From NCBI GenBank assembly GCA_914767715.1, contig OU612072.1, positions 18,478,001 to 18,542,000 on the forward strand: DNA of 64,000 nt. Reading direction: 5' to 3'. Numbering within the stretch: position 1 is the first letter of the stretch; each line of letters starts with the position of its first letter. The notes under the pieces are model-generated. The model was not told the origin of the DNA. It saw nothing but the letters and a program-made list of their open reading frames with translations, and did not search any database. This document shows, piece after piece, positions 10,290-22,629 of this stretch. The DNA is from Membranipora membranacea (lineage: Eukaryota > Bryozoa > Gymnolaemata > Cheilostomatida > Membraniporidae). The translations under genes were made by a program, and so were the position numbers.

Positions 10290-13200
10290 CTATGTTAACT
10301 CTGATGATAGGAGTTGGTGATATGAGGGATTATCATTTGTCATGTAGTTTAGATTTACCATGAGGTTCGGCATGTTAGTCTGACTAGACAAGGGGAAAGG
10401 GGGTCAGTATTTTTGATACCGTATACCTATGACTGGCCTGCCACTAATTGTTTGCTGCTAGGCTGAGCGTTTTATTTAGCCACAACCTTGGCTGGAATCA
10501 AGACAACACCATCACCGGGTAGGAGGACTGTTTGATTCTTTTTTTCCGATTGAAGATTGGTATCTTAGTTTAATGGTCACTGCTTGCTCGTAGTATCATC
10601 AGAGACTATAGATAATAGTCTCTGGTATCATACCACAGTTTGCCAGACAAAGGCGAACATTTTTCAATGTCACTGCCCACAAAATATTTCATAGCGTAAG
10701 CTTCATATCATAGTTATTCATTGCTCTAACCACAACCACAACTATCCATCAGCTAACCACAATGCTCTAACCACAAGTACTTGTATGGAGATCATCACTT
10801 GGACGTTATGCTGTGTATTTGCTCATGTGATAGCATGTTGGAGCTGTGCCAAAACAGAACAATTTGTCAGCTGATTATGTACATACACTAGTATTGCATC
10901 AATCAAGTATAGTGCAGTGGTATGGCTTTGGCTTAGGGCGCGGCGAGGGGGATATATCCCTAGGTGGTAGGGGGGAAGAAAAAAGGGAAAAAAGAAGAGA
11001 AAAAAAGGTTTTCCTTAGTAATTCTTCACTCTTTTCATAAATGTTTTAAAAATAACTATTATTGGCTGAGTAATAAAGTACTTTTATCACAATAAATAAG
11101 AAATAAGTTTTCTTTTGATCTTTCTAGCACACAATTCCGAAATTGTTAGCAGTTATCTTCTTACTTTTCGGTTACAGACAACTCCTAAATTAAAAGAAAA
11201 GTTTTTGCATAGATTGTTCATCCTGCAAAGAAGCCATCCCTGGGGGGCCAGGTAGAGGTTGCATGCCTCAACTCATGGCAAACTATATGACAGTAGGCCT
11301 TCAATGATGTTCTTTAGTTTATAATATCATAAGCAGATTGTAATGATAATGTTCAATGAGTGCGAAGACTGAAATACTATATCATTGCCCTTGTTTTTAC
11401 AAGATTAAGTACTCAACCATTTGATCGTTGTCATGAATACTGCTCAGTTTATTTGTTTCAGGTATAAAAAAAACCATATTGAAAAACTTAAGATTTGCTG
11501 ATATGAATTTGAAACATCAAAGCACAAATATAGACCAATAAGTGATGAAGGAGAGGCATGCAGTACATTTACGAAAATGTGAAATGTCTGCAGGATCAGT
11601 ATGTCTTTTGCAATCAAACATTGAGAGCTGCTGTCATTGTGAAAATTAACAAGTGTTGTATCATTCCATAGTAACATATGAGAGCTTTCTATTTTGCCAT
11701 GGGAATTGCCATCATAGCTGTTTTGAGTAGAACACATCTATCGAGATTGTCCCTTTCTCATGAAGGCAGGGGTAGTTTTTGATTTATGGTAGAGCTGTTG
11801 AGTTGTAGTGATAGTGTAACTGTTGTGCCAGCTGGGTGTGTCATTACACTCTCTGAAAGTGTGTCCCTCTATAAAAGAAGTAAATAACGAAAATTAATAT
11901 ATTGCAGACAGAAAACTACTGGCACATCCTCATGGACTGAAGGTGTGGTCCTTAGTGATAAACATTCAGATAAGACACACTGAGAGCAGCCAAAACATTG
12001 CTTCTGTATGTCTACCACCACACTCATAGGAACCATTATGGTTAAATACAATCTCAGAGTGACCCTACGTATACACCTCAGTAGATCATTTTTTGTGTAG
12101 TATGCAAACTCAGTGAGAAGTGTTAGTGTCACCATGACTGCTTTGCACAGGTTGCAACTGCTTTGGATCATACCGATTTCACTGAATGTGGCAACGTTAT
12201 GATCACCTCTGTCGTACAAAAAGCATTGTACGTCTTAAACATCGCAAGACAAGTACAGTTGCATGGGGAACAGATTATTAGCATGGTCAATAAATCATCA
12301 TAATCATAGCCTAAGGTATCATGTATCTACGAGTATTTATAGTCAATTTGTAATGCCTATGCTTCTATAAACACAAGAACACTGATATTTGACTAACCTT
12401 AAAGCTGACTGTGGGAGGTACGACGCTATATCATTGAGGATTTGGTGATGTGCCTCAACTGACAGACCTGGAGAGAAGTAGAATAAAGATGTCAATATCA
12501 TAAAATGTATTACAAGCAGACTGTGAGGTGCCAAGCAATTATGTTGCGCATGGTTTAGAAACTAATTTATTGTCATAGTGTCGGACAATCTATAACGACC
12601 ACGGGTCATGTTCCAGTTTACTAGTAGAAATCAGCAAAAAAAGGCGCTTGAAATGACTGCTTCAATTAGGTATTGAGTTAGCCTGTCTTGAAAAGCTTGT
12701 CAAGACAGCGTATGTATTAGGTGAACACACGCATAACTCATTGTCAACAAATATAAGGCAAATTCACACCAAGCGTGTAGTATAACATGATGGTATTACG
12801 TATGTTTGGCTGGTTTGTTAAAACAGTGTCTAATAAAGAAGCGCTGAGAGGTTGGAAGGTGGCAGATACCATTGGTAACAATTGGGCTAATGGCTGAGAA
12901 ATATGTTGGTGATATGTGAAAGGACTGTTGTCATCAAGACATATCTTACCTAGTTACTTCAAGAGTAAAATCTTTATCTGGTAAAGGTGCCAGCAAAACA
13001 TGTGTGTTCGATAGTGTTCAAGCCGCATTTCACCATATTCTCGATGACCATAGCATGTGGCATCAGGACCTGCAAGTAGCAAATTGTGTGAAAACAGCTA
13101 TATCAACGCTGAGCATAATTGGCCACCGAAGAAACCCCAGTATGAGATATAAATATGTCTTACTTGTTAACATCATATGCTACAAGATTTGGACAACAGC

Positions 13201-13475
13201 TGAGATGATGTTATCAGTAGTGGCAGTCTCCACACCACCTATGACCTCTGCATGGTTGAAGGATACTAGCGTAGCAGATATTTGAGGCTACAGTCTGCAC
13301 CAGGTCAAGAGATTGAGTGATTAGTGAGGTTAAGGATCAAATCCATGTTTTTACTCCCCAGTGACTATATATGTACCTATCTATCTTTGTCACTCTCCCA
13401 GTAAAGCCCACAGACAGTGAGTTTTTTCTACAGCTGATTTCCAATGAGAGTATCAGTCACCCTCTGCATTGTGTA
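10290..13475. other. mostly unassigned; possible minus-strand exons
   Basis: No family is recognisable. A hairpin lies at about 10598-10626 (AGAGACTAT/ATAGTCTCT), a G/A-rich stretch at 10930-11010, and a palindrome based on CTTGACAAGC at about 12684-12714. On the minus strand some pieces look exon-like. At 12402-12475 a frame reading GLSVEAHHQILNDIASYLPQ is preceded by TCTCTCCAG and followed by GTTAGT. A 116-codon frame spans 11869-12219. The frames do not join into a convincing gene, so I leave them as candidates. Confidence 0.35.
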
Positions 13476-13724
13476 GGAGGTGGCTCAGTGGTTGGAGCGC
13501 CGGACTTTCATCATGCAAGTGTTCAAAGTCGTGGGTTCGAATCCCACTGCAGTCCACTTACTACTGGGAGTTGTTGGACCCCCACGTGTGCTCCGACCTG
13601 CCTACAAACTGAGAGCAAATTGGCGCAGTCATTGCAGCCTCGCCCTTAAGGCACACTATTTCGCCGCCACGATGTGGTGAGTGACCAACCATTGGGATTT
13701 TAACCAACATTTTAACCAACCAAC
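13476..13724 (+). mobile_element. tRNA-derived SINE, copy 1
   Basis: The head is tRNA-like: GGAGGTGGCTCAGTGGTTGG provides an A box and D arm, and GTGGGTTCGAATCCCAC forms a complete T arm with a perfect B box. The anticodon arm is degenerate, so it is not a working tRNA. A conserved body follows (CCCCACGTGTGCTCCGACC, GCGCAGTCATTGCAGCC, TTTCGCCGCC) and then a tail of TTTTAACCAACC repeats. The same head, body and tail recur at 16560-16833, which defines a SINE family transcribed by RNA polymerase III. An AGATAG simple repeat follows the tail. Confidence 0.88.
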
Positions 13725-14541
13725 ATGTGGTCAGCTTTACTGGGTGAAAATAAATAAGAAGATAGATAGAAGATAGATAGAGTTTGTATAGCTAGCACAA
13801 GTGTCATAGTATCTTATACCCTTGGCTAGCAGTAGGAACTTAGGATGAATTTGTTAGCCACATAGCAGGGTAGAAGGGGCTTGGCCTGATACTCTTGTTT
13901 CATTGGTTTACTTATTTGTATACAAACATTGTGAAAGCACATGGTTATATTAGATGTATTTTATAGATGCAGTGCCTTACTATACTCCATCAAGGGTTAA
14001 CCAGGGGAAGGCAATTTCTAATTTATTCATGACCTGTACTACTCACCCTTGTAACATTTATTATTTGTCAATCTTGAATAATCTCGGCATTGAATAAGAG
14101 TGATGACAATGATTGATGGTCAAAATTAACTAAGCAATGCCAAGATTAAAATTATTTTCCTATGTAGTTGAGAATTTCTGCATTTCTGAATATCTCCATT
14201 GTTGATCATAGTCCCAAAAAAAAGCTTGCAGGTAAAAAGCCAAATGAATTATTTTAGCAAATTGAGAGCAGATGACTCCGAATTTGTACAGCCCATTGTT
14301 TTTTATATGAGTTTGAATCCACATGAAAAGTATATAAAAGTGGTTCAATAATGTGAGTGGCACTTAGGTGAGTTGGGGGAGTCTATTTTACACACCCATG
14401 CAGAAAACTTCATTCAGTCAAATGAATTTAAGCTTTATATATACCACTTTCCCATCCCCCTATCAATCTTTGACCCAGTAACTAATACTACAAATACTCT
14501 CTATATGCTCATATGATGTATACAATTAACTCAGGAAGTTC
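13725..14541. other. no feature recognised
   Basis: AT-rich sequence with an AGATAG simple repeat at about 13755-13780. A 67-codon minus-strand frame at 14160-14363 has no recognisable content. I see nothing else. Confidence 0.5.
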
Positions 14542-14548
14542 ATTGATG

Positions 14549-16282
14549 ACATACTTGCCAAGTAATCTAAATCCAAAATAGGTAGATTCCATTTTACGGC
14601 GATACTGCACAACAACTCTGAGAGCGTTTCCAACCACTAGGAAGGGCTAAAAAGCTATATTTGACCCCAAATAATTTCATGTTTGTACTCGTACTTAAAT
14701 ATCAAACTGAGGTGAAATACACTTTAAACAATTACAATAAATCCATGGGCCCCTGGGACTCTTACATACATGCCTTTACATTGTCAATGTCCAGTATCAA
14801 ATACCCCATTGGCAAAGTAGAGGCATGTAAGTCACAGGGGCCCATGGCTACAAGTGCCCATGCATCATCAAGATCTGAAAATGTGCTCAGTCCCAGACAG
14901 TGAGAATCCAGATAAGGTACTATATTCCTGTTTGACTAACATTAAATATGTTTCAAAGTCTTTGGTCCGAGCTTTGTTAAATTGTAGTGGACCTACCTTT
15001 GGAATTGTTAGGTTTCTATTTCCCTTCACTTAAATTTAACTAGAGTAGACGGTACAAAATTAATACTAAAGGTCCAACACCTCTATTTATTTCCCCATTG
15101 CTTTACATGCAAACTATGTTGACTTGTCACCTCAATAGGCCTGCTTCAGGTTCTTTCAATTCTTTAACCAGACCACTCAAAATGATGGTATGCTCCTGGT
15201 CTTCCATATTGGTGACTATGGGTTGAAAAACGGTTGTCAGAATTTTTTAGTGGCCTCATATATAAGACCATTGCATTTTGCACACATTTCCGGTCTAATT
15301 TACATTAGCCAATCCGTATGCATTGATCTTCCAAAAATGATTTTGCAAAAAGATCTTCAAACTTTAATTCAAAAGATTTCCATTGCAAATACACCTGAAA
15401 ATATTAACAGGGTTCAATATCACTGATAGCAGTGCTTTTGAATTGGCTACATCCTCATTTGTCATCAGCATACTAATCATTTTATTTTGGAGGATGGGTG
15501 CAACAAGTTCACCTTCACCCAATTACAGGTGTATTACCAAAAAATGTGTTATCTGAAAGGAAATAAAAACTAAATGTATGCACTTGACTAGCTACTTTAT
15601 ATTGTGACCAATGACAGTCAGTGTTGTGAGTTATGAGAGGATGCTATTGGTCATTTACAATAATAGGCTGAATCTTAACAAAACAGGTAAATTTGTTCAT
15701 ACTGACTCTCGTGATCTGACTGGGCATGTAGATCACTGATAAACTAGGCTGTAGTTACCACAAAGTAGATGTCGTAAGGCTAAGTATAAATCATGCGTGA
15801 CTTTAAATTGCGCATGTGCAAGAACAATGAGTTTAGTCTAGGTTCTGAGAGAAAATTTGGTCAGGGAGAATGGGATAGCCCCTGCATGAACTGCCAATCA
15901 AAATCAGCTAATAGTGACAAGAGAGAATAACTATCAATATTAATTCCGCACGCATTGAAGAGCATACCACCGGAGCAGGTAGCCAATCAGATGGCTTCGG
16001 AATTCCGAGGCTCAATTTTGCAGAGATCAGCTCATGCCCAGAGCTGAGCATGCGCAGAATGAAATTCGTTAGGATTATTTAATTTGATAATTCTTTCAAT
16101 TTTGTGTGCAAAAACCTTAACCGTAACTAGTCAACAACAACATGTGCTTGGATAATTATCAAAAAATTGCAATTGAACTGTTTTCTCTAAAATCTGGAGG
16201 AAATAGTGAGATTTACAAAAAGTGGGAGGTGGGTGTAAAAATCTGGAGGGTCACGCCTAAATCAGAAGACTTGGCAAGTATG
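14549..16282. mobile_element. DNA transposon with CATACTTGCCAAGT ends
   Basis: CATACTTGCCAAGT at 14550-14563 is repeated as its complement at 16269-16282. The flanks are ATTGATG at 14542-14548 and ATTGATG at 16283-16289, so the insertion carries a 7 bp target duplication. The right subterminal part is purine-rich (about 16190-16250). Two small frames inside (14661-14903 and 15190-15426) do not resemble a transposase, so the copy appears non-autonomous. Ends beginning ACATACTTGCCAA are common in marine invertebrate DNA transposons, but I do not assign a superfamily. Confidence 0.72.
14743..14847. repeat. inverted repeat inside the transposon
   Basis: CCATGGGCCCCTGGGACTC at 14743 pairs with AAGTCACAGGGGCCCATGG ending at 14847. 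The complementary arms extend through TTACATGCCT, about 27-33 bases each, with a loop of about 45 bases. The arms are GC-rich compared with the surroundings, and this could be a nested small foldback element. Confidence 0.75.
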
Positions 16283-16559
16283 ATTGATGTATGCCTCTGA
16301 CACTTCACGAAACTAGCCAGCTAAGATCCACACACCCCCTGAACTCCAGCATTAAAATAAAATACAAACAGAAAATATGCTTGAAGAGCAAAGATAGATA
16401 AATACCAGCCATCCAATGTAGAACCACCAAGTGAGAAAACACCTTTTTGAATGCTATTACGATTTTTAACTAATGCAGCTCAGACTCCTTTTATTTTGTT
16501 TTACTTATGTGCCGTACTTTCGATGCTATCAACCAATTACAGGATGGATATTAGAAATA

Positions 16560-16833
16560 GGAGGTAGCTCAGTTGGTTAGAGCGCCGTCCCTTCAGCATA
16601 CAAATGTTGAAGGTCGTGGGTTCGAATCCCACTGAAGTCTACTGACTGCTGGGGTTTGGTTGGACCCCCAGGTGTGCTCCGACCTGCCTTCAAACTGAGA
16701 GCAAATGGGCGCAGATATTGCAGCCTAGCCCCTAAAGCAACTAGTATTTTGCCGCCCATGCTTCGGGATGTAGCGTGTGATATGTCATCTGATTTTAATC
16801 AACCTTTTAATCAACCTTTTAATCAACCTTTAA
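16560..16833 (+). mobile_element. tRNA-derived SINE, copy 2
   Basis: Same family as the copy at 13476. The A box region GGTAGCTCAGTTGGTTAGAGC and the T arm GTGGGTTCGAATCCCAC are intact. The anticodon arm has become an extended hairpin around CTTCAGCAT/ATGTTGAAG, unlike any functional tRNA. The body (GGACCCCCAGGTGTGCTCCG, GCGCAGATATTGCAGCC, TTTGCCGCCC) is about 85-90% like copy 1. The tail is four TTTTAATCAACC-type repeats. No clear target duplication is seen. Confidence 0.88.
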
Positions 16834-17038
16834 TAAACAAACTTCAAACTTCACTTAAACATTTACTAATTCCAACATTCAAGCTAGCGTTAGACTTTAT
16901 ATCACAAATAACAACTCGACGAAGCAAATGAAAACATCACTTAGTGAGCTGAATTTTGGTTAGTACCTTTTTAATCATCCTAGTAGCCTCATTAAAAACA
17001 AAAGAGTTCGCATTTACCATATTTGGTATTTTAGAACA

Positions 17039-17095
17039 AGTTTGTTCCCTCTGTGGTCGCAGAGGGATATCCCTCCACCACAGAGGGAACAAACT
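17039..17095. repeat. nested perfect hairpin
   Basis: AGTTTGTTCCCTCTGTGG at 17039-17056 is the exact complement of 17078-17095. The 21-base loop itself contains the palindrome GAGGGATATCCCTC, giving a hairpin within a hairpin. An 18-base perfect stem suggests recent origin or selection. Confidence 0.85.
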
Positions 17096-17512
17096 AATGT
17101 ATATATTTTAGATCCTTGTGACTTTAGCAAACACAGACTGCGCTTTGCCTCCTGTCGGTATCGGTTTGAGAAGACAACTCAATACCGCCTAGCCTTACCT
17201 ATATTCTAGTTTCATAAATGACGTCTTCAAGTTTTTTTTATGGCTTCCTTAAATTCCATCGCAGCCATAATATCTAGAATATTCAATGTAGAATAAACAT
17301 GATTCCAATTGATAGCTACTGGGCAAACAATTGTGTACATGACTGGAATTGTTATAAATTCGGGACAGGAATGTATATATTGGGTACAAAATGAAATCAA
17401 ATGATCATCAATTAGGATTGAGGTAGTGCCAGCACTAAATCTGATGACTTCCATCATTTTTAACCATCAATTAATTCCAAAAACATACTTGTAATGTATG
17501 AAACATTTTTTA

Positions 17513-18200
17513 TATATAAAGACATTGTCCTCAGTTGAATGAATCATAATCTGAAAGATTCCTACGCCCGTTAATCGACAGAAGACACTACTAGGCTCGT
17601 CGAGTTGATATTTTAAACCATTGCAAATCACTCAAAACTAGATTAATTCATAGTTTAAATTTGTGCTAATTCAGATCAACATTATTGTGTATATAATAAT
17701 TTTTCAAAAATTGTCGACAACCCACACTGTTTACCTATTTCCAAATTGCAGTCCACTTTTGTGTAAATAGAGGTTAAAATAAACGTTGAATAAAACCATT
17801 GCAGAACTGTAGGATCGTTTAACATTTCCGATTGACCAATTTAACCTTTCGTTATGCAATGGTCCAATCCCATTTTTCGATTAACCTTGATTGAATTGGT
17901 ATGATTATACTTCATTCCCCCAAATCGTGGAGAAAGTATCTTGCATAATTCGGAATTCGTGTTGATAGGATTCTTTACTGATTTCTAGCAATTTTTAAGA
18001 GCCTTACACAGTATATTGTATAAGTCTAGCAGCATTACAACTGATGTTCTTCAATTTTGTATTTAACAGAAAATGAAGCTACTATACTCCCTCACTGCGC
18101 TACTTATGCTAGCTGGGGTGGCATGATGATTGATAAGAATATCGAGCGATGAAGAGAAAATTCAGACTACGCATCTTTAATTTTAAATTCACGTAATAAA
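17513..18200 (+). pseudogene. decayed secreted-peptide paralogue (signal peptide only)
   Basis: The frame 18073-18126 encodes 17 residues, MKLLYSLTALLMLAGVA, then TGA. It aligns with the signal peptide of the intact genes at 33552 and 56567 (MKVLY, then TALLMLAG). As in those genes, an AACAG acceptor-like site (18068-18069) directly precedes the ATG. A TATATAAA box lies upstream at 17513-17520 and AATAAA downstream at 18195-18200. The 3' UTR still shares GACTACGC with the intact genes, but at about 45 instead of 100 bases from the signal-peptide end. So about 55-60 bases, the length of the mature cysteine-rich part, seem to be deleted. No cysteine codon follows in frame. It is either a dead copy or one that now encodes nothing secreted. 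Confidence 0.7.
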
Positions 18201-19943
18201 TGCAAGATGTTATGAAAAACTAAACAAGTAAACTTGAATTGAAAACAATCAAGGCGCTGACAGGATTTGAACATATGGCTGCAAAATCAGACACCATAAA
18301 AAACCTGCTGACAGAATAATATTTCAATATAAGGACTACCCATTGCGTGAACGCTGTCATCTTCTATATATCCCAGCCCTATAGTGTAATGCTGCAATTC
18401 ATGTGCATGAATCATGTTTTGGTTTCAGTTCTAGTTATGTCATTGGTTGTTTGTCTCCATCTTGATAGGCTGTTGGGTTGTTGTTGTTTCGTGTTAGGTT
18501 TGTGACAGTCAATCTCTGAAGACATGTAACAAATTGGTTAAACCCTACTGATTAACTGCACAGCTGCCTTCATCATCTCGCCAATTTGCTCAGCCCTTAC
18601 AGAAGACACAAAATAACAACCTAACATTCAATCGAAATCGAAATGGTGAAGGACATAGTCAGAACAGAGACAATACCAGTATGCAAATGACATGCAACAG
18701 TGCAGTCTAAAACCATCAGTACCAGCAGATTGATATGAAGAGCTTAGCTAGGATGCATCATTTAATTAAAACGTCATACAATCCCATCACAATTTATCAG
18801 TATTCCCTTTTTCATATTCTTGATGAGAAGTTGTGCCATAAAATGGTTCAATCTGTTTAAAATTTTTGGCTTGCATTTTTAAATGTTCATTGCTATGAAA
18901 ATCAACAGAAGCAGTTCACCATGTATAAAAAAATCACCCGTTCATCATGCGAAACTCTTTGGTATCTATCAGTTGCCATCAGCGTGCCTACTAGAATGAC
19001 AGATATTGGATCCAATAGAGGCCAGACACCGAAGAAGAACAGGCACCCCTCTTTCACTTAGTTTTGATCATGTATAGGTTGTATGGAGTTTTCTGATCAT
19101 GTTGAAGTAGTGGGCAACTCCATACAAAAGTTAAAGTTTCATTAAACGGTCATCGCAAACAATAAAGGGTGTAATATATATAATAATAATATAATATATA
19201 ATGATACTGCCGAAGGATCCAATGACAGAATCATCAATTCGTAAGATGATAATTTATATGTACTCTAAAAGTCAGAGATCTCCAAAATCATAGAGTGGGA
19301 TGCAAACTTCAGAGCTCCACAAACTACTTTAATTCCCTGATATTGTCTAGTTTTGTCAGTGCTTGATAACATATTGAACCAAGCAGGGCAGGCGTTGGAG
19401 ATGGCAGACTAAATATTAGCTTCATAGAATGTATTTAGGCCGTTGCTATCCAAACCCATGCTTTTCAGAAATCTCATCAGGTATAACCGTTGGGAGCATT
19501 TAGATACTATGTAGTCGACATGACTACATTACATTCACAGCATTAGTTAATTAAGACAATAGGATAAGGGTTAGCGATCAGAGTTATGGGTCCCTTTCAT
19601 GTTCTTTTGCTATGATACTTTGAATAGAGTAGTCCTTTGATTCAGCCAACCGATTGTTTACATTTGATTACAATATCATTGTGTTGACCTGTGGGCCAAT
19701 TCCCTTTTCAATAAGCCAATTTAGCAGCACAAATTTCAACTTATCATTATCCAACTAATGAAATAATATATTCAATGTACATGATTGCTGTCTACAACAA
19801 CACCTTGAAACTTGATGTGCTAAAAACTGAGAGATATCAAACAACCATGTAGCTTTGGGGAGAGCAATTTGTGCCATACCATCCTCACTTTATATGCTTC
19901 TGGCACAGTGCATACACTTGCCCTTTGTCTAATTTCAAGCAAA
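18201..19943. other. no gene recognised
   Basis: AT-rich sequence without a convincing frame. A TATAATAATA-type microsatellite lies at about 19173-19206. I see no splice-site and frame combination that would make an exon. Confidence 0.5.
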
Positions 19944-19947
19944 TGTA

Positions 19948-20253
19948 AAGGTGTAGCTAGACAGCCCCACGAAATCGCGTGGGGAGGCAATTCCACGCGT
20001 TGTTCATGCCAAACCATGCCGTTTGGCATGCTAACGATGCGTCTTTTCAAAGACCAGCATGTTCGTGTTGTTAACCACGTTGTGAACCTACGCTTCTGTC
20101 ATTGGCCAGTTGGTACAATAGAGCGTATTTAATTGGTCATTACTCCTTACTCATTGGTCATGGCTCATCGGGTGAGTTTAGCCTATGAAGCCACGCCCAC
20201 CACGCATGGGAAGACAATTCCACACATTTCGTGGGCTCATGTAGCAAGGCCTT
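19948..20253. mobile_element. MITE with GC-rich inverted ends
   Basis: The left end, around TAGCTAGACAGCCCCACGAA, is repeated as an imperfect complement at the right end (TTTCGTGGGCTCATGTAGCA, about 20227-20246). Further subterminal pairs are GGCAATTCCAC on the left and GACAATTCCACAC on the right. Inner hairpins occur at CCCCACGAAATCGCGTGGGG (19965-19984) and ATGCCAAACCATGCCGTTTGGCAT near 20007. The length is 306 bp and no coding frame exists. I could not define the target duplication. Confidence 0.6.
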
Positions 20254-21436
20254 AAAGTCTGATGCCGGATGCTGCAAAGATGTTGCAAGCTCCAGTGGAG
20301 ACTGTTCAAAATTAGCATTTTGAAATTACACACAAACGGTGTGAGTTTTATTTAGATTTATGTAATTGTAAAAAAATGATGTCATGGCATTATTAGCTGG
20401 ATAATTTAACAATGCCATTAGTCTAAAACAAATTTATTTGGCATGTGTATCACACAAATTCGCATCTGCCATTCCATTCCCAAAAATCCACTACTGCTTC
20501 TCTTATTTCCGAAAAAGCAGGATGAATTTGAATGCTGTCAACCCAATTTCATATGACTGGGTGATCGCTTGATGTTGACTGGGCCGGCTTTCCCACTTTA
20601 AAGGCACTGGCATATAAGAATTTAAAAACCTGAGGATAACCTTTGTCTCTCATGAGTCTTGTTGCTTCTTATGTAATTTGTGTGTGCCAGGCATTATTTC
20701 ATCAGATACATTTGATATGAGGCCTTTTCGATAAATTTACAGCCCAATGATTGCCTAGTCCAGGCGAACATTGTGGCAGCATTATTCCAAGATTATAATA
20801 CAGACCTTACCTAGCTACCACTTTACCAATTTAGCTAGGACAGTTACAGGTGTAACATAAGCATAAAACGTCAAATATAATTGTGGAGTAAGGTTGTACA
20901 GAAGTAAAATTTTCACAGGAGAGTCTGAATATTCTATTTTTGAATAAAAAAATTAGGTATGTCACGCAAGACAAATCTTTATATTTATTTGATCTCAATT
21001 AGTAAGGCAAAGGGAAAGGCAATTGCAGAACTTTTGCCTCATGCTCCATTGCCCTGTATTTGTAACCGATAGATAAAGTGTGTCCTTGGCATCAAGCTCT
21101 GCCTAATTTTCCCCTTGACAATTAAGCTTTCAGGAACCTTGACCAAGGATTGACAACTTTTTGCCTTGAGTTTTGTGAAACATTTACTCTGTATCACATT
21201 ACTCTGTGAATTAATCTAGCCACCTGCTTGAAACTAAATTGCTTCATAGATTAATAATCAATCACCAGCAAGAATAATTCTCATGCTCAGCAAAATGTTT
21301 CCCCAACGAACAACAAGCTCCAAAAGTTTGAAACTGATGTAAAATTGCTCTTAAACCACTGCTGCCACACAGCCAAATGCGTGCTTATAGAATTCTGTAT
21401 AGCTCAAAACTAATAAAATGAGGCTGCAATCTCAGC
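20254..21436. other. no feature recognised
   Basis: AT-rich, no supportable open frame, repeat or RNA gene. Confidence 0.5.
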
Positions 21437-21632
21437 ATTGTCACCTAATGAGCAAGTAATTTGCACAAACTGATCGTCAAACTTAGGGTATGAAATTAAT
21501 TATCTACCGGCACGGGTGCCGTAGTTACCGTCTTACTAATGCATACTGTACACGTCATTAGCTGGTGCGTAGATTTCATGCCCTGATTTTGAAGATCAGT
21601 TTGTGCAAATTATTTGCCCATTAGGTGACAAT
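21437..21632. repeat. foldback element, 60 bp arms
   Basis: The 60 bases at 21437-21496 (starting ATTGTCACCTAATGAGCAAG) are repeated in reverse complement at 21573-21632 with about 10% mismatches. The 76-base loop contains a small hairpin, CCGGCACGGGTGCCGTAG. It looks like a palindromic MITE of about 196 bp. No flanking duplication was clear. Confidence 0.78.
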
Positions 21633-22629
21633 TATAAGATTTAAGTCTCAATTAATTATCGTGGAGCTATGCAAAATTGCATGAGTGGCAGCAGTAGTTT
21701 AACATCGATAAAGCGTTATAGTCTTAATAGGTGCAGTCATGCGGCACAGCGTTAGAACATATAACGCTAGGTAGCAGAAGCAATTATGCAATTCAGAAGA
21801 TTCATAAAATAAACGACATACTCTACAAACAAACTGGATTCTGTACACCAACTTCCGGAAGCTGCGTTCACACCCAAATATGACAACAACAACAACAACA
21901 AGGAAGGACAACCACAAACCACAATTTTATTTTGTATAACGACAACAAATTATGAATATTTTCCAAGCGATCAGTAATCTACTACTGCCTAATTAATTGT
22001 CGCAAACTCAGTAAGGTTCAAGCTCAATAAAATAATAATATATCATTTTTAAATAACAACACTTTGATATCTGACTATCAATGAAAAAGAATGGTTGTAT
22101 TAGATGTTTGAAGGAGAAACACTAGGGAAAACTGCGGGGAAACCAGTTAATCGGTAAGTTGTTGGCGTTATTAGCCGAATGTTGCGACACGGTACACATC
22201 AGTCACTATGTCGCCATGATAACGTTGATCATCCGAAAAATTTCTGCAAACTTTGACTGTAAATCTCGGGGACATCTATTTGCACTTAATTATCCTGTCT
22301 ACACTTAAGCCGAAAAGCTCAGCATGATTCATCTGCCAAAACACTCGTTATACTCTAACAATGAAAGTTTGAAAAAAATGCAGTAAAGCAACACAAAGCT
22401 ACAACAAGCACAAATTTAAGGATGCAAGGAATAAATCAGCGCAGTTCATCATAACCTTTGTTACAAGAAGGATGTAAGAAAATACTGGACTGCCAGCTCA
22501 TCACAAATATTCTAATACACCATACCATCTGCTGCTGTCATCTACGGACAACAAACAGTCAGCGGAATAGAGATCATTCAATCTAGTTGATGTTTTCTGA
22601 CAATGGAGACTCTCCTAAAGGCTTAAACT
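21633..22629. other. no gene recognised
   Basis: Contains an ACA microsatellite at about 21884-21902. Otherwise nothing is recognised. Confidence 0.5.

Noticed and set aside
13480-13680. Protein-like frames over the SINE (GSNPTA-type peptides)
   Set aside because: These are translations of the tRNA-like head and SINE body, a well-known source of false protein annotations.
16560-16640. A functional tRNA gene
   Set aside because: A and B boxes are good, but the anticodon arm is an extended hairpin without a 7-base loop and a SINE body follows directly. No functional tRNA gene is visible in the window.
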